64,000 nt of DNA from Cristatella mucedo. Lineage: Eukaryota > Bryozoa > Phylactolaemata > Cristatellidae. A program made the position numbers and the translations under genes. The notes under the pieces are model-generated. The model did not search any database. It worked only from the letters and a program-made list of their open reading frames with translations, and was not told the origin of the DNA. Below are positions 49,872 to 62,345 of the stretch, piece after piece (position 1 is the stretch's first letter; every line of letters starts with the position of its first letter). Location of the stretch: contig WPIO01000208.1 in NCBI GenBank assembly GCA_009760855.2, positions 49,501 to 113,500 on the forward strand, given 5' to 3'.

Positions 49872-51520
49872 ATGCCAGCCTCACAGTTAGTCCACTTTCG
49901 GTAGCAATGCAAGTTTATTGGTTTGCTAACATGTGAGCGACATTGCACTAAGAATCCGCGGAAATTTCCCACCGAGCAGTCGTCGGCACGACGGACACGA
50001 GTCAAGGGCTGGCTCGCCACTTGGGCGCTGCAATCAATGAGTGGCTCTGCCAACTCGGAAGCCGCTCTTTCAATCCAGGATGCTAGTGGAGTCTATATCT
50101 CATCGATTGCATCACTGTAGCCCCAGAAATGTGCTCCTTGGCTGTAAGCACAGCCCCACAGTCGGGTTCAACGCGGCGCGAAATAGTTCCGCCTATACGA
50201 TGCTGGCTGCTCTGGGTGTAGGCGCCTCAGGCAACCTCGCCACTCCCAAAGAGAGCGCCAGTAAGACTGTTTGAAGCTCGTCGGAATCTCAAGCCTCTTT
50301 AACAGTGCTTTCCGTTCTCGAAATTGTCGCCGTGTCCCCCTTGTTCGCCGAGCGGCCAGTACCCCGCACGAGGCGACTTGCTGAGCGGTGACCAGTGGTC
50401 CAAATCGTCACCCTTTGAAGGCCGTGCCGTGAGATGTACGGCGGCGGAAAGAAAGCCCAAATGAATGAAGTCATCGCTACGTGCTGACTTCGCCCTGTCG
50501 TGGCAATTCGCCTTGCCTATGGCCCCTACATGCGTCTCCCGAGCCCCGGCAGCACGCTCCTAGGCTGCTATTGAGACGCCACCCTTCAGCTCTGAGCTAA
50601 CGGTGCTGAGCGCTGGCGGTGGTCACCTCGGAACTTCCTCACGGGACCGTTAACCCGTTGGCACGCGCGGTAGCCGCATGATAAATAAATTTTTCCACTG
50701 TCCACTGCCACTGACGAGGCGGCTGCATTTCGGCAGGCTCATTGGCGACACTCGAGTAGCACTTAAACGGTGTCGGACCTGACTTTCAGCCGCCAGAACA
50801 TCGCTCGCGATCCGTCGCGGTCGGTCGCCGGGCGCTGCCTCTAGAGCCTCGTGCTCACGACGCACAGTGCCTCCGGCGGCTGTAAATTGCGAGCGAAGCC
50901 GCTGCAACTCACGAATGCACGGTCGCACGAGGGTTGAAAAAGCGGCTGGATAGAAGTAGTGGACGACAGTGTGATCGATAGCTACGCTGGTTCATACATG
51001 GCGGCTAAAATTGTGATGGAATTATGGTGAAACTGAGCAGAAATTCAAGTGAGCAGAAAAAGGTTCGATGAGAAATCCTCGGCAGGCGCGGTAACGCTTG
51101 AGATGTAAAGTAGACGCACGGTGAGAGTGGCACAGTTATGGCTGTCAAGATGAAGCGAGAAAGGGGTTTAGTGATTCTAGCCCAACGATGCTTTCCAGAC
51201 GCGTTTGTCGCGTTTCGGTGTAAACAAATTAGGCCTCCAGGACTGTCTACGAGTCTACTACGTTGAGACTCCCCTACCGGATGCACGGCATTTTGGGAGA
51301 ACTGCTAACGGAAAGCATCCGGCGTGAGAGTGGTCAGCGAACTGCTGCGTACTAAAAAGTAGAGCCCATTATGTATCGCAAGCCTTTTAGTAAGACCCCT
51401 TTGTGTCGCATTGATAGTATATTTGCATATTACCATGTATACGATACGCTGCCACCGTTGAAAGGTTTGTTCATTTTAAGAATCAGTAGTTGCGACAGTC
51501 GTCAGTCGAGACCGTGCTCG
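49872..51520 (-). repeat. Compound unit, block P, and recent duplicate of 44150-45640
   Basis: Begins GCCAGCCTCACAGTTAGTC (as at 57898, GCCAGCCTCACAGTAAGTC) and from 50390 is nearly identical to 44150-45640. At 51520 it jumps straight to SINE and Q sequence equivalent to 47185, so about 1.5 kb (a whole open peptide gene, 45640-47185) is missing relative to that region. Confidence 0.8.
50299..50474 (-). pseudogene. Secreted-peptide family member, frameshifted (copy 50)
   Basis: ATG at 50474 opens MTSFIWAFF. The family's mature region is in a different frame (GDDLDHWSPLSKSPRAG, then PLGEQGGHGDN and NGKH) and stops at about 50299 before SGVVA. The TATA box is mutated to TACATG (about 50525-50531). 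It matches the 58-kb copy through DHRSTLPLS-like and GP-x-G-x-R-like positions. Probably dead. Confidence 0.5.
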
Positions 51521-51540
51521 TCCCGTCGGTGCTGCACTTA

Positions 51541-51680
51541 GTGAATTGAGAGCCTTTGCGGCTATCGCCACCACTTGCAGTTGCAATGCAGGATCTACCA
51601 CTTCAGTATTCCAACCCACGACTTCGGGACCGAGGGCGTGACAAGCAATCGCCAAATCTAGTGTGCCATTGCGGCTGTAA
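51541..51680 (-). mobile_element. tRNA-derived SINE, copy 4 (5' part lost)
   Basis: Almost identical to copy 3 from GCGGCTATCGCCACCACTTG onward; the outer 30 bp are replaced at the deletion junction near 51530. Confidence 0.75.
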
Positions 51681-51689
51681 CACGACAAC

Positions 51690-52195
51690 TATTTGACCTT
51701 AGTTTGGCAGCTTTGTCTTTGTTAATAACATTTTGCCGATGGGTAACTAATTTGTAGTCACTGTAGAGTAGCGGTGCGGATCCCTCCGGACGATACGACT
51801 AGCAGCTTTGCGTCAGTCTCTGTACTCTGCTGCATAGGTGTTTCGATGAAGTTTGTGCACGCGGAGCTTTAGGGCCACTTTCTTCTCAGATCGTCCTTTT
51901 AAAATGACAATACTTTTCAAGTTTACGTCTTATTGTACCGCTTCGGTGTCTTGTACGTACTTGACAGTCATCGTCCATTTCCCTTTTCCCTGATACTAAT
52001 TGAAGGCGAGGTATCCTGCTTTAGAAGTCATGCAAGAGCACAACTATAAGGCTAAGAAAAAACTTCAAACGCCTGCAAAAGACGCGGGCGCCGGCGAGCG
52101 ACCTGGAAACGGCGCGACCTTTCGCAAGGCAAACGTTTTGCCCGGTCAGCTGACCGTGTTAGATGGAAAGAAAAAATTTGGTCTCTCGCTATTTA
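51690..52195. repeat. Compound unit, block Q plus deleted block R (copy 3)
   Basis: Q to about 52010, then R reduced from about 550 to 185 bp (GACGCGGGCGCCGGCGAGCG directly followed by GGAAACGGCGCGACC). Confidence 0.75.
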
Positions 52196-52203
52196 TCTCT
52201 CTC

Positions 52204-52308
<105 letters not shown>

Positions 52309-52599
52309 GCGTCTGAATAACGGAGTTGGGCAGCAAGCAACGTGTCCCTTCGGCAGCAGCTTCCGCCTGCTGCCGAAGAGACCCGACCGAAAGTCGAGTA
52401 GTAGATCCGGAGCAAAACTCTGCCTATGACTCTACAAGAACTGCGGGCAGACTGGGCTTTTTAACTCCTAAAGGCACCCTTACGTGGGAGTGTTACGAGG
52501 CAGGCCAATACCTACCCATACGATCGCAGATACCACCCACACCCACCTAGTATCCTCGGGTACCCAGTTTAGGGTTCTGACAATTAGTTAAACTAGCAG

Positions 52600-55160
52600 C
52601 AATTACTCATATATTTGCTGCTAGTTTGACGTGCTGATCCTGCTCAGCTTGCTGCTCCCACTTGGCATGATGTTCCATCTCATCCTGCGAATAATTACTG
52701 TAATTTGCTCGTGCTCCCAAGAGCACGCTTTGAGCCCAGCATTGAGTGAAGTGTAACTGTTGTCGTGATAGCTCTCGTTTCCTCCCCTACTGATCTTCTA
52801 ATTTGCCCACTGACCCTCTCAGATCATTGTTTGGTCTCATACTGTTTACTTTACTGTTCGTGCTCCCTTGTACGCACAGGTAAATGTCGAACTTCTCAAG
52901 CGACGTAAGTTAGAAAGTATTGACATAGACAAGTTTTTGAAATCTGTTTGTGTTGCAGGTCTCCTTGATCTCCATTCAGACTCGAGCGGCAGCCTCGATA
53001 CCCTCCCTGATGCAGTGAACATGACACTCGGGAGTGCTCTTGACCAGCATGCTCCCACTCATTCTATCTGAGTACAAAGTCGGGGAGATTCCTTTCAATT
53101 TATAAAACAAACTCCTGAAGATGCGCCTTGTTAAGCAAAGGATTGAACGCCGCTTGAAGAGATCGGGGTCTGATGCAGATCTAGTCAATTTCAAAGACTT
53201 CCTTCGAGTTTACACCCGAAAGCTTAAAAAAGCCAGGGCTTCATTTTTCACTCGAAAGCTGAATTCCTGCCAGTCAGAACCAGAAGATTTTTAAGACAGT
53301 AAACCATTTACTGGCCAATGCTTGAGAGGTCTGACTGCCCTAATATTAAGGGCTCAGCCAAAAAGTTTTCAGCCTTCCTTACTGAAACAATTGTGCGCAT
53401 AAAGCCATAAAGCCCATTCAATAAAGCCCCCTCCGATTAAAGCAATTGCGGAATCACAACCTGTGACCTTCCTTAAAAGGTTTTCCAAGGTTTCTGCATG
53501 CGATGTGGCTTCCTTAATTTGGTCAAGCAAAAAGAGCTCGTCTCCTGAAGACCATATACCACCATTTCTGTGGTCTTCACTGGCAGACCAACTTAGCCCT
53601 GCCATAACCAAGATTTTTAATGCGTCTTTGGGAAATGTGGTCATCCCAAAGTCCTTCAAATTGGCAATCGTTAGACCCATACTTAAAAAGCCAGGATAAG
53701 ATTCAGAGGTCCTTGCAAACTAGCACCCAGTTTTCTTCTTCCTTTCTTGTCAAAGATTCTTGAAAAAATTGTTGCTGAGCAGCTGGTTGAACTTATTGAA
53801 AAGAAGGAAATGTCAGAAATATTTCAATCAGGTTTCAAGAGGCAGCACTCCACTGAAACTGCCCTTCTCCATGTTAGCAATGACATTCTACGTGACAACG
53901 ATGACGGGAATGTCACTGCCCTAGCTCTGCTAGATCCTTCAGCTGCCTTCGACACCATTAATCGCGTTGTTCTACTTGAACGATTGAGAACAACGATCTG
54001 TCTGGCAGACGAAGCACTGGCATGGTTTAAATTGTACTTGTCTGATCGTGTTCAATCCGTGTCATGTGGGGGTCAGGTCTCACACACGAGACGGGTCACC
54101 TGTGAAGTCCCTCAAGGGTCTGTGCTCGGTCCCCTGCTGTTTTCCATTTACACACAACTTCGAAGAAAAGTGATTAAGGCCCGTGGAATAGGATATCCAT
54201 TTTATGCTGACGATACTCAGCTGTATTTTTCATTCAAACCGAATACGACAATTCAATACGACACCATTAGCGTGTGGCTACGTTAAAAGGCTTTGCTCTT
54301 CTAATAGGTGATACTGCTGTGCGAACATCACCACGTGCTCCAAATTTAGGTCTCGTTTACGATAGCTCCCTCAATTTTAAAATCTTCTTACAGAAGACTG
54401 CTTCTACGGCTAGCCATCACGTCTGATCCCGATCCAAGATTAGGAGCTGTCTTCCACAGTGGCTTGCCAAAAATTTAAATAGCTCCTTAGTTTTGTCTCG
54501 GCTTGATTATTGTAATTCCCTTTTGGCTGGGCTACCAAAGAAAGCTATTATGCCACTACAGCGGACTATGAATATGGCTGCAAGGCTGGTCTTCAAGTCC
54601 GAGCGGTTTGAGCACGTGTCTCCTTTGCTGAAAGAGCTAGGATGGTTGCCGGTTGAGCAAAGGATACAGAGCAAGGTTCTTACGCTGACCCACAAGGCCC
54701 GCCACGGCTTGGCTCCTTCGTACCTATATGAACTGCTACATCAGTTTCAGCCTGTTCGTGCCCTCAGGTCCTGTGTGGACAATAAATTAGCTGTTCCATT
54801 CCTCCGCTTAACGACAGTTGGCGACAGAAGCTTTAGCTCTGCAGGTCCTCGACTGTGGAACTCGCTTCCACAATTCTTACGCAATGACAACTACTCTCCT
54901 ACTGCCGACTATGGCTCATCCTTTTCAGCGGTCCTGAGCTGCTACTTCCATGTTACTCACTACCTCAACTGCTCTTCTGAATCTGCTATGCTTCCCACTT
55001 TCTCTTCGTTGCGTGAGACGAAGTCTGTTGGATACCGAATGCGTACCGAAAGCCGCTTAGGCTGTGAGTGCGCTATACAAAACTCATCTGTGTAACACCT
55101 ACATAGTCTCTACGACTTTGTGGAATTACAGACGAAGATACAATACATTACTGTGTATCT
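52600..55160 (+). mobile_element. Second LINE family (CR1/L2 clade), long degenerate copy
   Basis: A 2.5-kb element with its own consensus, distinct from the young L2 family. Reverse transcriptase pieces at 53463-54286 show FQSGFKRQHSTETALL, LLDPSAAFDTINR, CEVPQGSVLGPLLF and FYADDTQLYF (about 54201). The C-terminus at 54493-55095 includes SRLDYCNSLLAGLPKKA and LGWLPVEQRI. Frames are broken in at least three places (53050-53460 region, about 53700, 54285-54490). The 3' end has GACTTTGTGGAATTACAGAC and an ACATT-like end. An endonuclease is not visible, so the 5' end is missing. Confidence 0.9.
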
Positions 55161-55184
55161 GCATTTCATTCCTTCGAAGTATAA

Positions 55185-55340
55185 ATAAATATAATTCATT
55201 TATAGCACCCTGAGGGAACCTGATCTCTATTCAGGTGCTTCACATATGCCTCGGGGCTCGAGGTTACGACCTCAGCCAGACCTTCGTCGGAGTGATCTCC
55301 TTAACCGCTGGACCAAACCAGCTCGTCATTCCAGAATTAC
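55185..55340 (-). mobile_element. tRNA-headed SINE with L2-like tail
   Basis: The minus strand starts with a tRNA-type A box (TGGTCCAGCGGTTAAGGAG at about 55302-55320), passes through ACCTCGAGCCCCGAGG, and ends with a LINE-type hairpin (CACCTGAATAGAGATCAGG, AGGGTGCTATAAATGAA). A worn relative is at 7385-7500. The tail suggests mobilisation by an L2-like LINE. Confidence 0.6.
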
Positions 55341-55344
55341 ATGA

Positions 55345-55740
55345 GTTGAGTCGGCATTTCAGCACTACGAATACTCGTCACGGAAAATCGTCTTCTTGCT
55401 TCGCGCATTTAGTTGGTCAAAACATGTGCACCATAACCTTGATGCGAGGCGGCTCGTACGGATGCAAAATACACAATAGGAGAAAATCACTGCCGAGATT
55501 GGTGTCTGGTGTTTTTGCAATAGTCAGGGGTTTCGCACTGCAGACTCACTGTGGTCATCGACAAATGCGATATCAATGTGAAACACATATTTATTATTCC
55601 ATAGGATTTTACCGTAAGTTTATATGATAATATTTAACGATTATAACAAGACTTATTTAATACCTCAATGAGTTAGTTTACGCTGTTTCGGTCGCTGTAG
55701 ACCTAGCAGATAGAGAAGCAACCATCGTACGCTAATGGAA
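55345..55740. other. Unassigned
   Basis: I see nothing recognisable. The frame at 55235-55627 is open but begins inside the SINE and has no motif. Confidence 0.35.
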
Positions 55741-56365
55741 AGCGAGGTGTCCTGCTCTAGCAGTCATGAAAGAGCACACTTGTAATGCTCAGAGAAACCT
55801 TGAAACGCGTTCCAGAGACTAGCGGGCGCCGGCGAGCGTCGTCTAGGCAAGCGACGTGTCGTCCCACTGTCGTGGCGCGTGCACGCTGAATGGCCAGATG
55901 CCGTGGCGACGACTGAATGCGACGCCTCGCATCGACAGAGCTGCACGTGCGTCAAGCACGGCTCCTGTGACTCTGAATCGCAAGCGTCAGCTGGTGCGAC
56001 GCCTGAGCTGTAACGCGGTAACGACGCCTGAGCTGGCTGAGGCGAGCGCGCTCGACTTGCAGCGCCGAACAGCTCGCTAGTGCGTAGCGCCGAAAACATT
56101 TTCGCCGGCGCTCTGTGATTGATCCGACTAGCGAGCGAATGCCGATCGTGTCGACTGCCAACCTCGAATCGCGCCGCTCGCCAAGCTAGGTAGACGTCGA
56201 GTGTGGCGTCCGATTGCACTGCGACCTCTCTCAGCCGACAGCGAACCGGTCCGGTGCAGCAGCTGAGAAGCGGCGGCGGCGCCGCCTGGAAGCGGCGCGA
56301 TCCTCTGCAAGCCAAGCCTTTTGTACGGCCAGCAGCGCGTGTTCGATGGATAGAAAAGGGCGTCT
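55740..56365. repeat. Compound unit, block R (copy 4)
   Basis: The longest R copy. A 184-codon minus frame (55764-56315) aligns in the same frame with that at 40927-41409 over CRG-x-RRF-x-AAPP and LRTSEL-type stretches, but not with the 47.7-kb copy. Coding status unresolved. Confidence 0.65.
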
Positions 56366-56374
56366 CTCTCTATA

Positions 56375-57897
<1,523 letters not shown>

Positions 57898-58237
57898 GCC
57901 AGCCTCACAGTAAGTCTGCTTTGGGTAGCAACGAAAGTTTCTTGGCTTAATAGCACCTCGCAACGCGGTGCGGCGGTAATCTCGCTCTAAGTAGCAGTAG
58001 GCGCGACTGTCATCAATTGAGGGCTCAAGCTCGTCGCTTGGGTGCCACAATCAGTGAGTAGATTTTCCGACTCTGCAGCCGCTCTTTCAATCCAGGATGC
58101 TAGTTGAGTTTACGCCTCCTCGATTGCATTACGATAGCGCCGGCAGCGCGCTCCTCGGCTGCTATCGCAGCGCCACCGTCCGGTTCGCCGTGGCGAGCCG
58201 TCGTTCAGCTAGCATCGCGCCGGCCGCTCTGGGTGCC

Positions 58238-58495
58238 TCAGGCGACCACGCCACTCGCAGATAACCTGCCAGTAGGATCGAATAAATTTCGTCGGGAATT
58301 CCAGCCTGTCTCTTCGTGCTTGCCGCTCTTCGGCATGTCGCCGCGTTCGTTTCGTTGGCCGAGTGGTCCGCGCGCCGCGTGGGGCGACGTACTGAGCGGC
58401 AACGTCGAGCGGTGGTCGAAATCGTCAGCTGCTGCAGCGGACCTTGCCACGAGAACCACCACAGCGGACGCAAGGGCTCCGAATAATGGATTCAT
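58238..58495 (-). CDS. Small secreted peptide, family member 58
   Basis: Function unknown. The 85-residue product opens with a signal peptide (MNPLFGALASAVVVLVARSA), then AADDFDHRSTLPLS, GPLGQRNERG, SGKHEETG and a final SASGVVA. Against member 46 the RS-A-x-AD, RSTL, GP-x-G-x-R, GKH and SGVVA positions hold while linkers differ in length by whole codons, which looks like selection on protein. No cysteines. The frame stays open upstream of this ATG, but the ATG at 58495 is the one aligned in every copy and is preceded by the TATA-like box. In this member the dibasic KR is QR, weakening the neuropeptide idea. Confidence 0.5.
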   Translation of the reverse strand: MNPLFGALASAVVVLVARSAAAADDFDHRSTLPLSTSPHAARGPLGQRNERGDMPKSGKHEETGWNSRRNLFDPTGRLSASGVVA

Positions 58496-58560
58496 CGCTA
58501 CGCTACGTGCTCGCGTCGCCCTATCGTCGCCCTGTCGTCGCGACTCGCCTTTGCCCAATG

Positions 58561-58572
58561 CCCTTATATGCG
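58561..58572 (-). promoter_or_regulatory. TATA-like box of peptide gene 58
   Basis: The minus strand reads CGCATATAAGGG about 70 bp upstream of the ATG, equivalent in place to the box at 46186-46198. Confidence 0.5.
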
Positions 58573-59339
58573 TCGCCCCGGCAATGCACTCATGGGCTGC
58601 TAGTGCCACGCCGCCGCTGGATCTGAGCCAGCGGCGCTGAGTGCTGGCGGCGGTCACCTCAGAGCCGGCGCTCGGCGCCGTCGGCCCGTTGGCACGCGCG
58701 TAGCTGTCGCATGATGCACGCCGCCGACGAGGTGGTTGCTGATCCCTGGGCGCTTTGGCGACACTCGAGTTGCACTTAAACGGAGTCGGACCTGACTTTC
58801 GGCCGCCAGAACATCGCTCGCGATCCGTCGCGGTCGGTCGCCGGGCGCTGCTTCTGTGGCCTCGAGCTCACGCCGCACAGCGCCTCCGGCGGCGGCGATT
58901 CGCTCGCGCAGTCGCTACAGCAGCGGGAATGCGGATCGAGCTAGCGGCTCGACAGTGAGCGGACAACCGTGCGATCGATAGCCACGCTGATTCCAACATG
59001 GCGGCTAAAATTGAGATGGAATTATGGTAAAATTGAGCAGGAGTTTAGATAAAATCGACCGGGAAAAGGTTCGATGAGAATCCCTCGGCTGGCGTGGTAA
59101 CGCTTGAGATGTAAAGTAGACGCACGGAGAGAGTGGCGCAGTTTTAGCTGTCACGTGATGCAGCGAGCGAGTGCAGCGTCGCTTGTTTTCTCTTTGCCAT
59201 CGCCGAGTTGAGCCTTTTTTTTACAATAACTTAGCAACGTAAATCCATGGTTAGTTGAGAGGAACGCGATCGTAGCTACAAGTTACTATTTTTTATATTT
59301 CAGCTGTAATTCTATGATTAGTTGACCTTAGCCTGATAT

Positions 59340-60413
59340 CGCTGTCTCTGTTGTTCACTTTTTGCTGAAAGCTACCTAGTTTGTAATCACTTTAGAATAG
59401 CAGTGCGGTTCCCGCCAGATGCTAATATAGCAGATTTGCGTCATTCCATGGTTTCTGCCGTGTCCATGCTGTGACGAATATCGTAGTATCCATAGTTTTA
59501 GTGTCACTTTCATCTCGGATTGTACTTTTCAAGTAGACAAACTCTTCAAATTAACGTTTCGTTGTACCGCTTCGGTGTCCCGTAACTACTAGACAGTTAT
59601 TTCGTCCTATCTCATTTTACCTTATACTTACTTCATTCTTCCCACACTACTTTGAGCGACTGCTTGGAAATGTGCGGCGATTGAGTAATTTCAGCCGTGC
59701 ACGTTTTGCCAAGCAAGGAAGGCGGACCGCTTCTGAGCTTTGCCTCACTTGCTTGAGCTCAACAATTATTCTTCATCCTTTCCACCACAGCTGGTATTAA
59801 TCGGCGTCGTTGCTACAAGTCAGCACCAAATTAGATATGATGACGGCCCATAAGCATACGTGCGGTACGCAGGTGTTCTGTCAGAGAATGCAAGCAGAAA
59901 TAGAGTAGAGCAGAGTTTGGGATCCTCGCTGTGCGCCATGCGAAGAATAATCTCGGTAGGTCAATCGGTAGAGCAGCGTACCGGTCAACCAGACGTAACT
60001 GGGTCCGTCCGCGCTCGACGCGAAACTTTTTTTAGGCGCTCAGTTCTACAACAGACGCTTTTGGTTGCTCTACATTTTTTAATTTATTGCGCGCACCATT
60101 TAAATGTATTCAGTGCGTTTCAGCATTCAGAAATCGAGTATCAAGTTCGACGGAATCAAAACCTTAGCTATTCAGCCATCAAATTTAATAAACCTACGTC
60201 ACGGCAGCTTACGTTGGTTTGTATCAGTAAGCAAACGTTTCACTACAGTGCACTACAATATGCCAGGTAGTTGATGCGATAGTGGCTACAAAATGATTAT
60301 TTCAGGCAATAAGTGCAGCGGTAAACCTGGGCCGCCGTGCCGTTAACGTATTACCTCTGAGTAACCAAAGCGTGGCGTTGAGCTGTGGATGCAAGGAAAT
60401 TGTGATTGTAAAC
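59340..60413. repeat. Compound unit, block Q (copy 4), left of hAT
   Basis: GCTGTCTCTGTTGTTCAC to GCGTTGAGCTGTGGATGC, matching 38860-39470 with about 600 bp of extra, unmatched sequence (59760-60360). The block resumes after the transposon at 63639. Confidence 0.7.
59949..60022 (+). other. tRNA-like sequence, probably degenerate
   Basis: TCGGTAGGTCAATCGGTAGAGCAG fits the D-arm/A-box of a tRNA. A B-box-like GGGTCCGTCC follows 30 bp later. Acceptor-arm pairing is poor and the T-loop lacks TTCGA, so this is at best a tRNA relic or SINE head. Confidence 0.3.
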
Positions 60414-60532
60414 CAGAGGTCGGCAAACTTTTTGGACTATTAAGTCATTTCAGCAGTTCAATTAGGTACACTAGGCCGGAAGGAACGATGTGTCCAAGGA
60501 AAGGTTTTTTATTCAAAAGTATAGTTTGCTCA

Positions 60533-62345
60533 ATGGTAAACATGATGGTGCATGTTCTTAGAGAGGGCAACAATGTCAGGTTCTAGCGATGAGGAGTTCA
60601 GCAGCACAATGTCCTCAAGGTGAATGTCGGAGAGCTTAGAGCGCAGCTTGCAAAACTTCATCTTGGAGAACAGCTGCTCGCAGTAACAAGTGCTGTCAAA
60701 CATTGCGATCTCACGCTTGACACGGGCTAACAGCATTGAAAACTGAGCCTGTGGCAGCTGACGGTAGAAGTAAATGAGAGCAGTGCAAGAAGTAAACTTG
60801 GGCAAGAGAACGTCCGAAGCCTGCAGCTCAGTCAATTCCAATTGTACATCAGAGGGGGCGTTGTCTTAGGGAAAGTCAAAAGGAGCGCTGACGATTTTGC
60901 ACTCCTGCAAATGAGAGTGCACATCAGTGAAGCGCAACGAGAATTCATTCCGCCGGGTTGACAGCGCACTGACGCATTCTTCGGCATCAACGAGCGCTGC
61001 AGCACACTGGGTGAGGTGTTGAAAATGGAAGTAGTCGCCCTTATGTAGCTGTTTCTTCCATAGAACCAGCTTTGCGGCGAATGCCCGCACGTGGGCTCCG
61101 TGTTCATGATACGTGACGTCACGTCCTTGCAGCCTCAGGTCAAGTTCGATAGGGTGAGAGCTGATATCAGTGAGGAAACCGAACCTACAAAGCCAAACTC
61201 GTCAGAGAACATTTCAGAGCCCTTAAAGCCCCTCTCAAAAACGAAGGAAACGATCTCGTGGCGGAGAGTAAAAACGCGCTTCGTGACGTTGCCACGACTG
61301 AGCCAGCGTGGTAACCTCGGCGTGGTAAAGCAGATCTATGCAGTGACATGCAAAAACAGCTTCGCAGATATGCTTCGAGATGCGGCGGTTGAGGGGACGA
61401 GCAAGCGCTGCGTTCTCAAGCTTCACCGCAACAGGCATGGCGTCTTTCATGCCTGCCTGCCACTTTGGCACACAACGCCCCCTGGTGGTGAATGATGCAG
61501 CGCACCTTGCGTATCTCCTGCACTCACAGCCCAAAGAGCGTGCAGCGGTCAATAAGCAGCTGCGACAGTTCTTTGGTAGATCCAGTCGCAGCAGGTGATT
61601 GACCGCCAGTAGTTACCGAGACGTGCTTTGACTGGTCAAAACCACTCAAAGCCGGTAGGAGGCCACTGAGGACATCTCTGCCGGTTGTCATTCCCTTCAT
61701 TGGGACGAGGCTGGGAAACTCCTCGACTGCCTTCAGGTCTTGCGCGATGCCACGCACAAAGATGGCCAGCTGTGAAGTGTTTTTTATGTCACAGCTCTCT
61801 TCCGAGGCGATGGAGAGAATCTCGAGAGTTGGGAACTTTGTGCGCATCGAAACGGGACATTGGCGGCACATCGAAACAGGGCATTGGCGGCCAAGTCCTC
61901 GTCTACTACGTCACAGTGCGGGCAGACAGCGGGATTGCCTAGAAAGCATCTCTCGTTGCTCGGGAAAAACGACATCGCCAGCAGTCAGTATACATTCCAT
62001 TACAAAGTCTGCATCAGTGAAAGGATGCATTCTCTTCGCAATGAGCAAGGACACTTCGTGTGAAGCACGAGTGAGCCGCTTTGGCGGCCTCGTCGGAAGT
62101 TTTGGCGGCTTCCTGCTTCCGGCTTGCTGCTTCTTGAAGAGCGGCCATTGTTTATCCATCCAACCGTGAGTGCCAGCGAGCCTCAGGCCTCAGTCGTTCA
62201 CTCATCCTCGGTGAAGTGTCCGTACGTGTACGCGTGCTTGGCATCGACATGCCCAGAAATGAGATTCGACCGCTTGAAAGTGCCGTTGATGTCGTTGCAC
62301 ACTAAGCACGGGGCTTTGTTGCCGCGTTGAGCGAAGAATAACTCC
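60533..62345 (-). pseudogene. hAT transposase, multiply frameshifted
   Basis: Read on the minus strand, the order of an hAT transposase of the GTF2I-repeat/ZBED-related type is visible. A BED-like zinc finger (KAPCLVCNDINGTFKRSN, H and H-x-YT downstream, about 62320-62210) comes first. Then come PFTDADFVMECI (about 62030), the catalytic-core start SIASEESCDIKNTSQLAIFV (about 61815), SVTTGG (about 61615), ARPLNRRISKH and LLYHAEV (about 61430-61320), KLVLWKKQLHKGDYFHF (about 61070), and the C-terminal dimerisation motif YCEQLFSKMKFCKLRSKL (about 60690-60635). At least five frame changes and stops occur. It would have cut and rejoined DNA at the element ends. Confidence 0.88.

Larger units (their letters stand above)
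57898..59335 (-). repeat. Compound unit, block P with open peptide gene
   Basis: Carries the 58-kb peptide gene and a conserved upstream region (CGGAGTCGGACCTGACTTTC near 58780, CCAACATGGCGGCTAAAATT near 58992). Confidence 0.75.

Noticed and set aside
59949-60022. Functional tRNA gene
   Set aside because: Only the D-arm/A-box looks right. The T-arm and acceptor pairing are poor.
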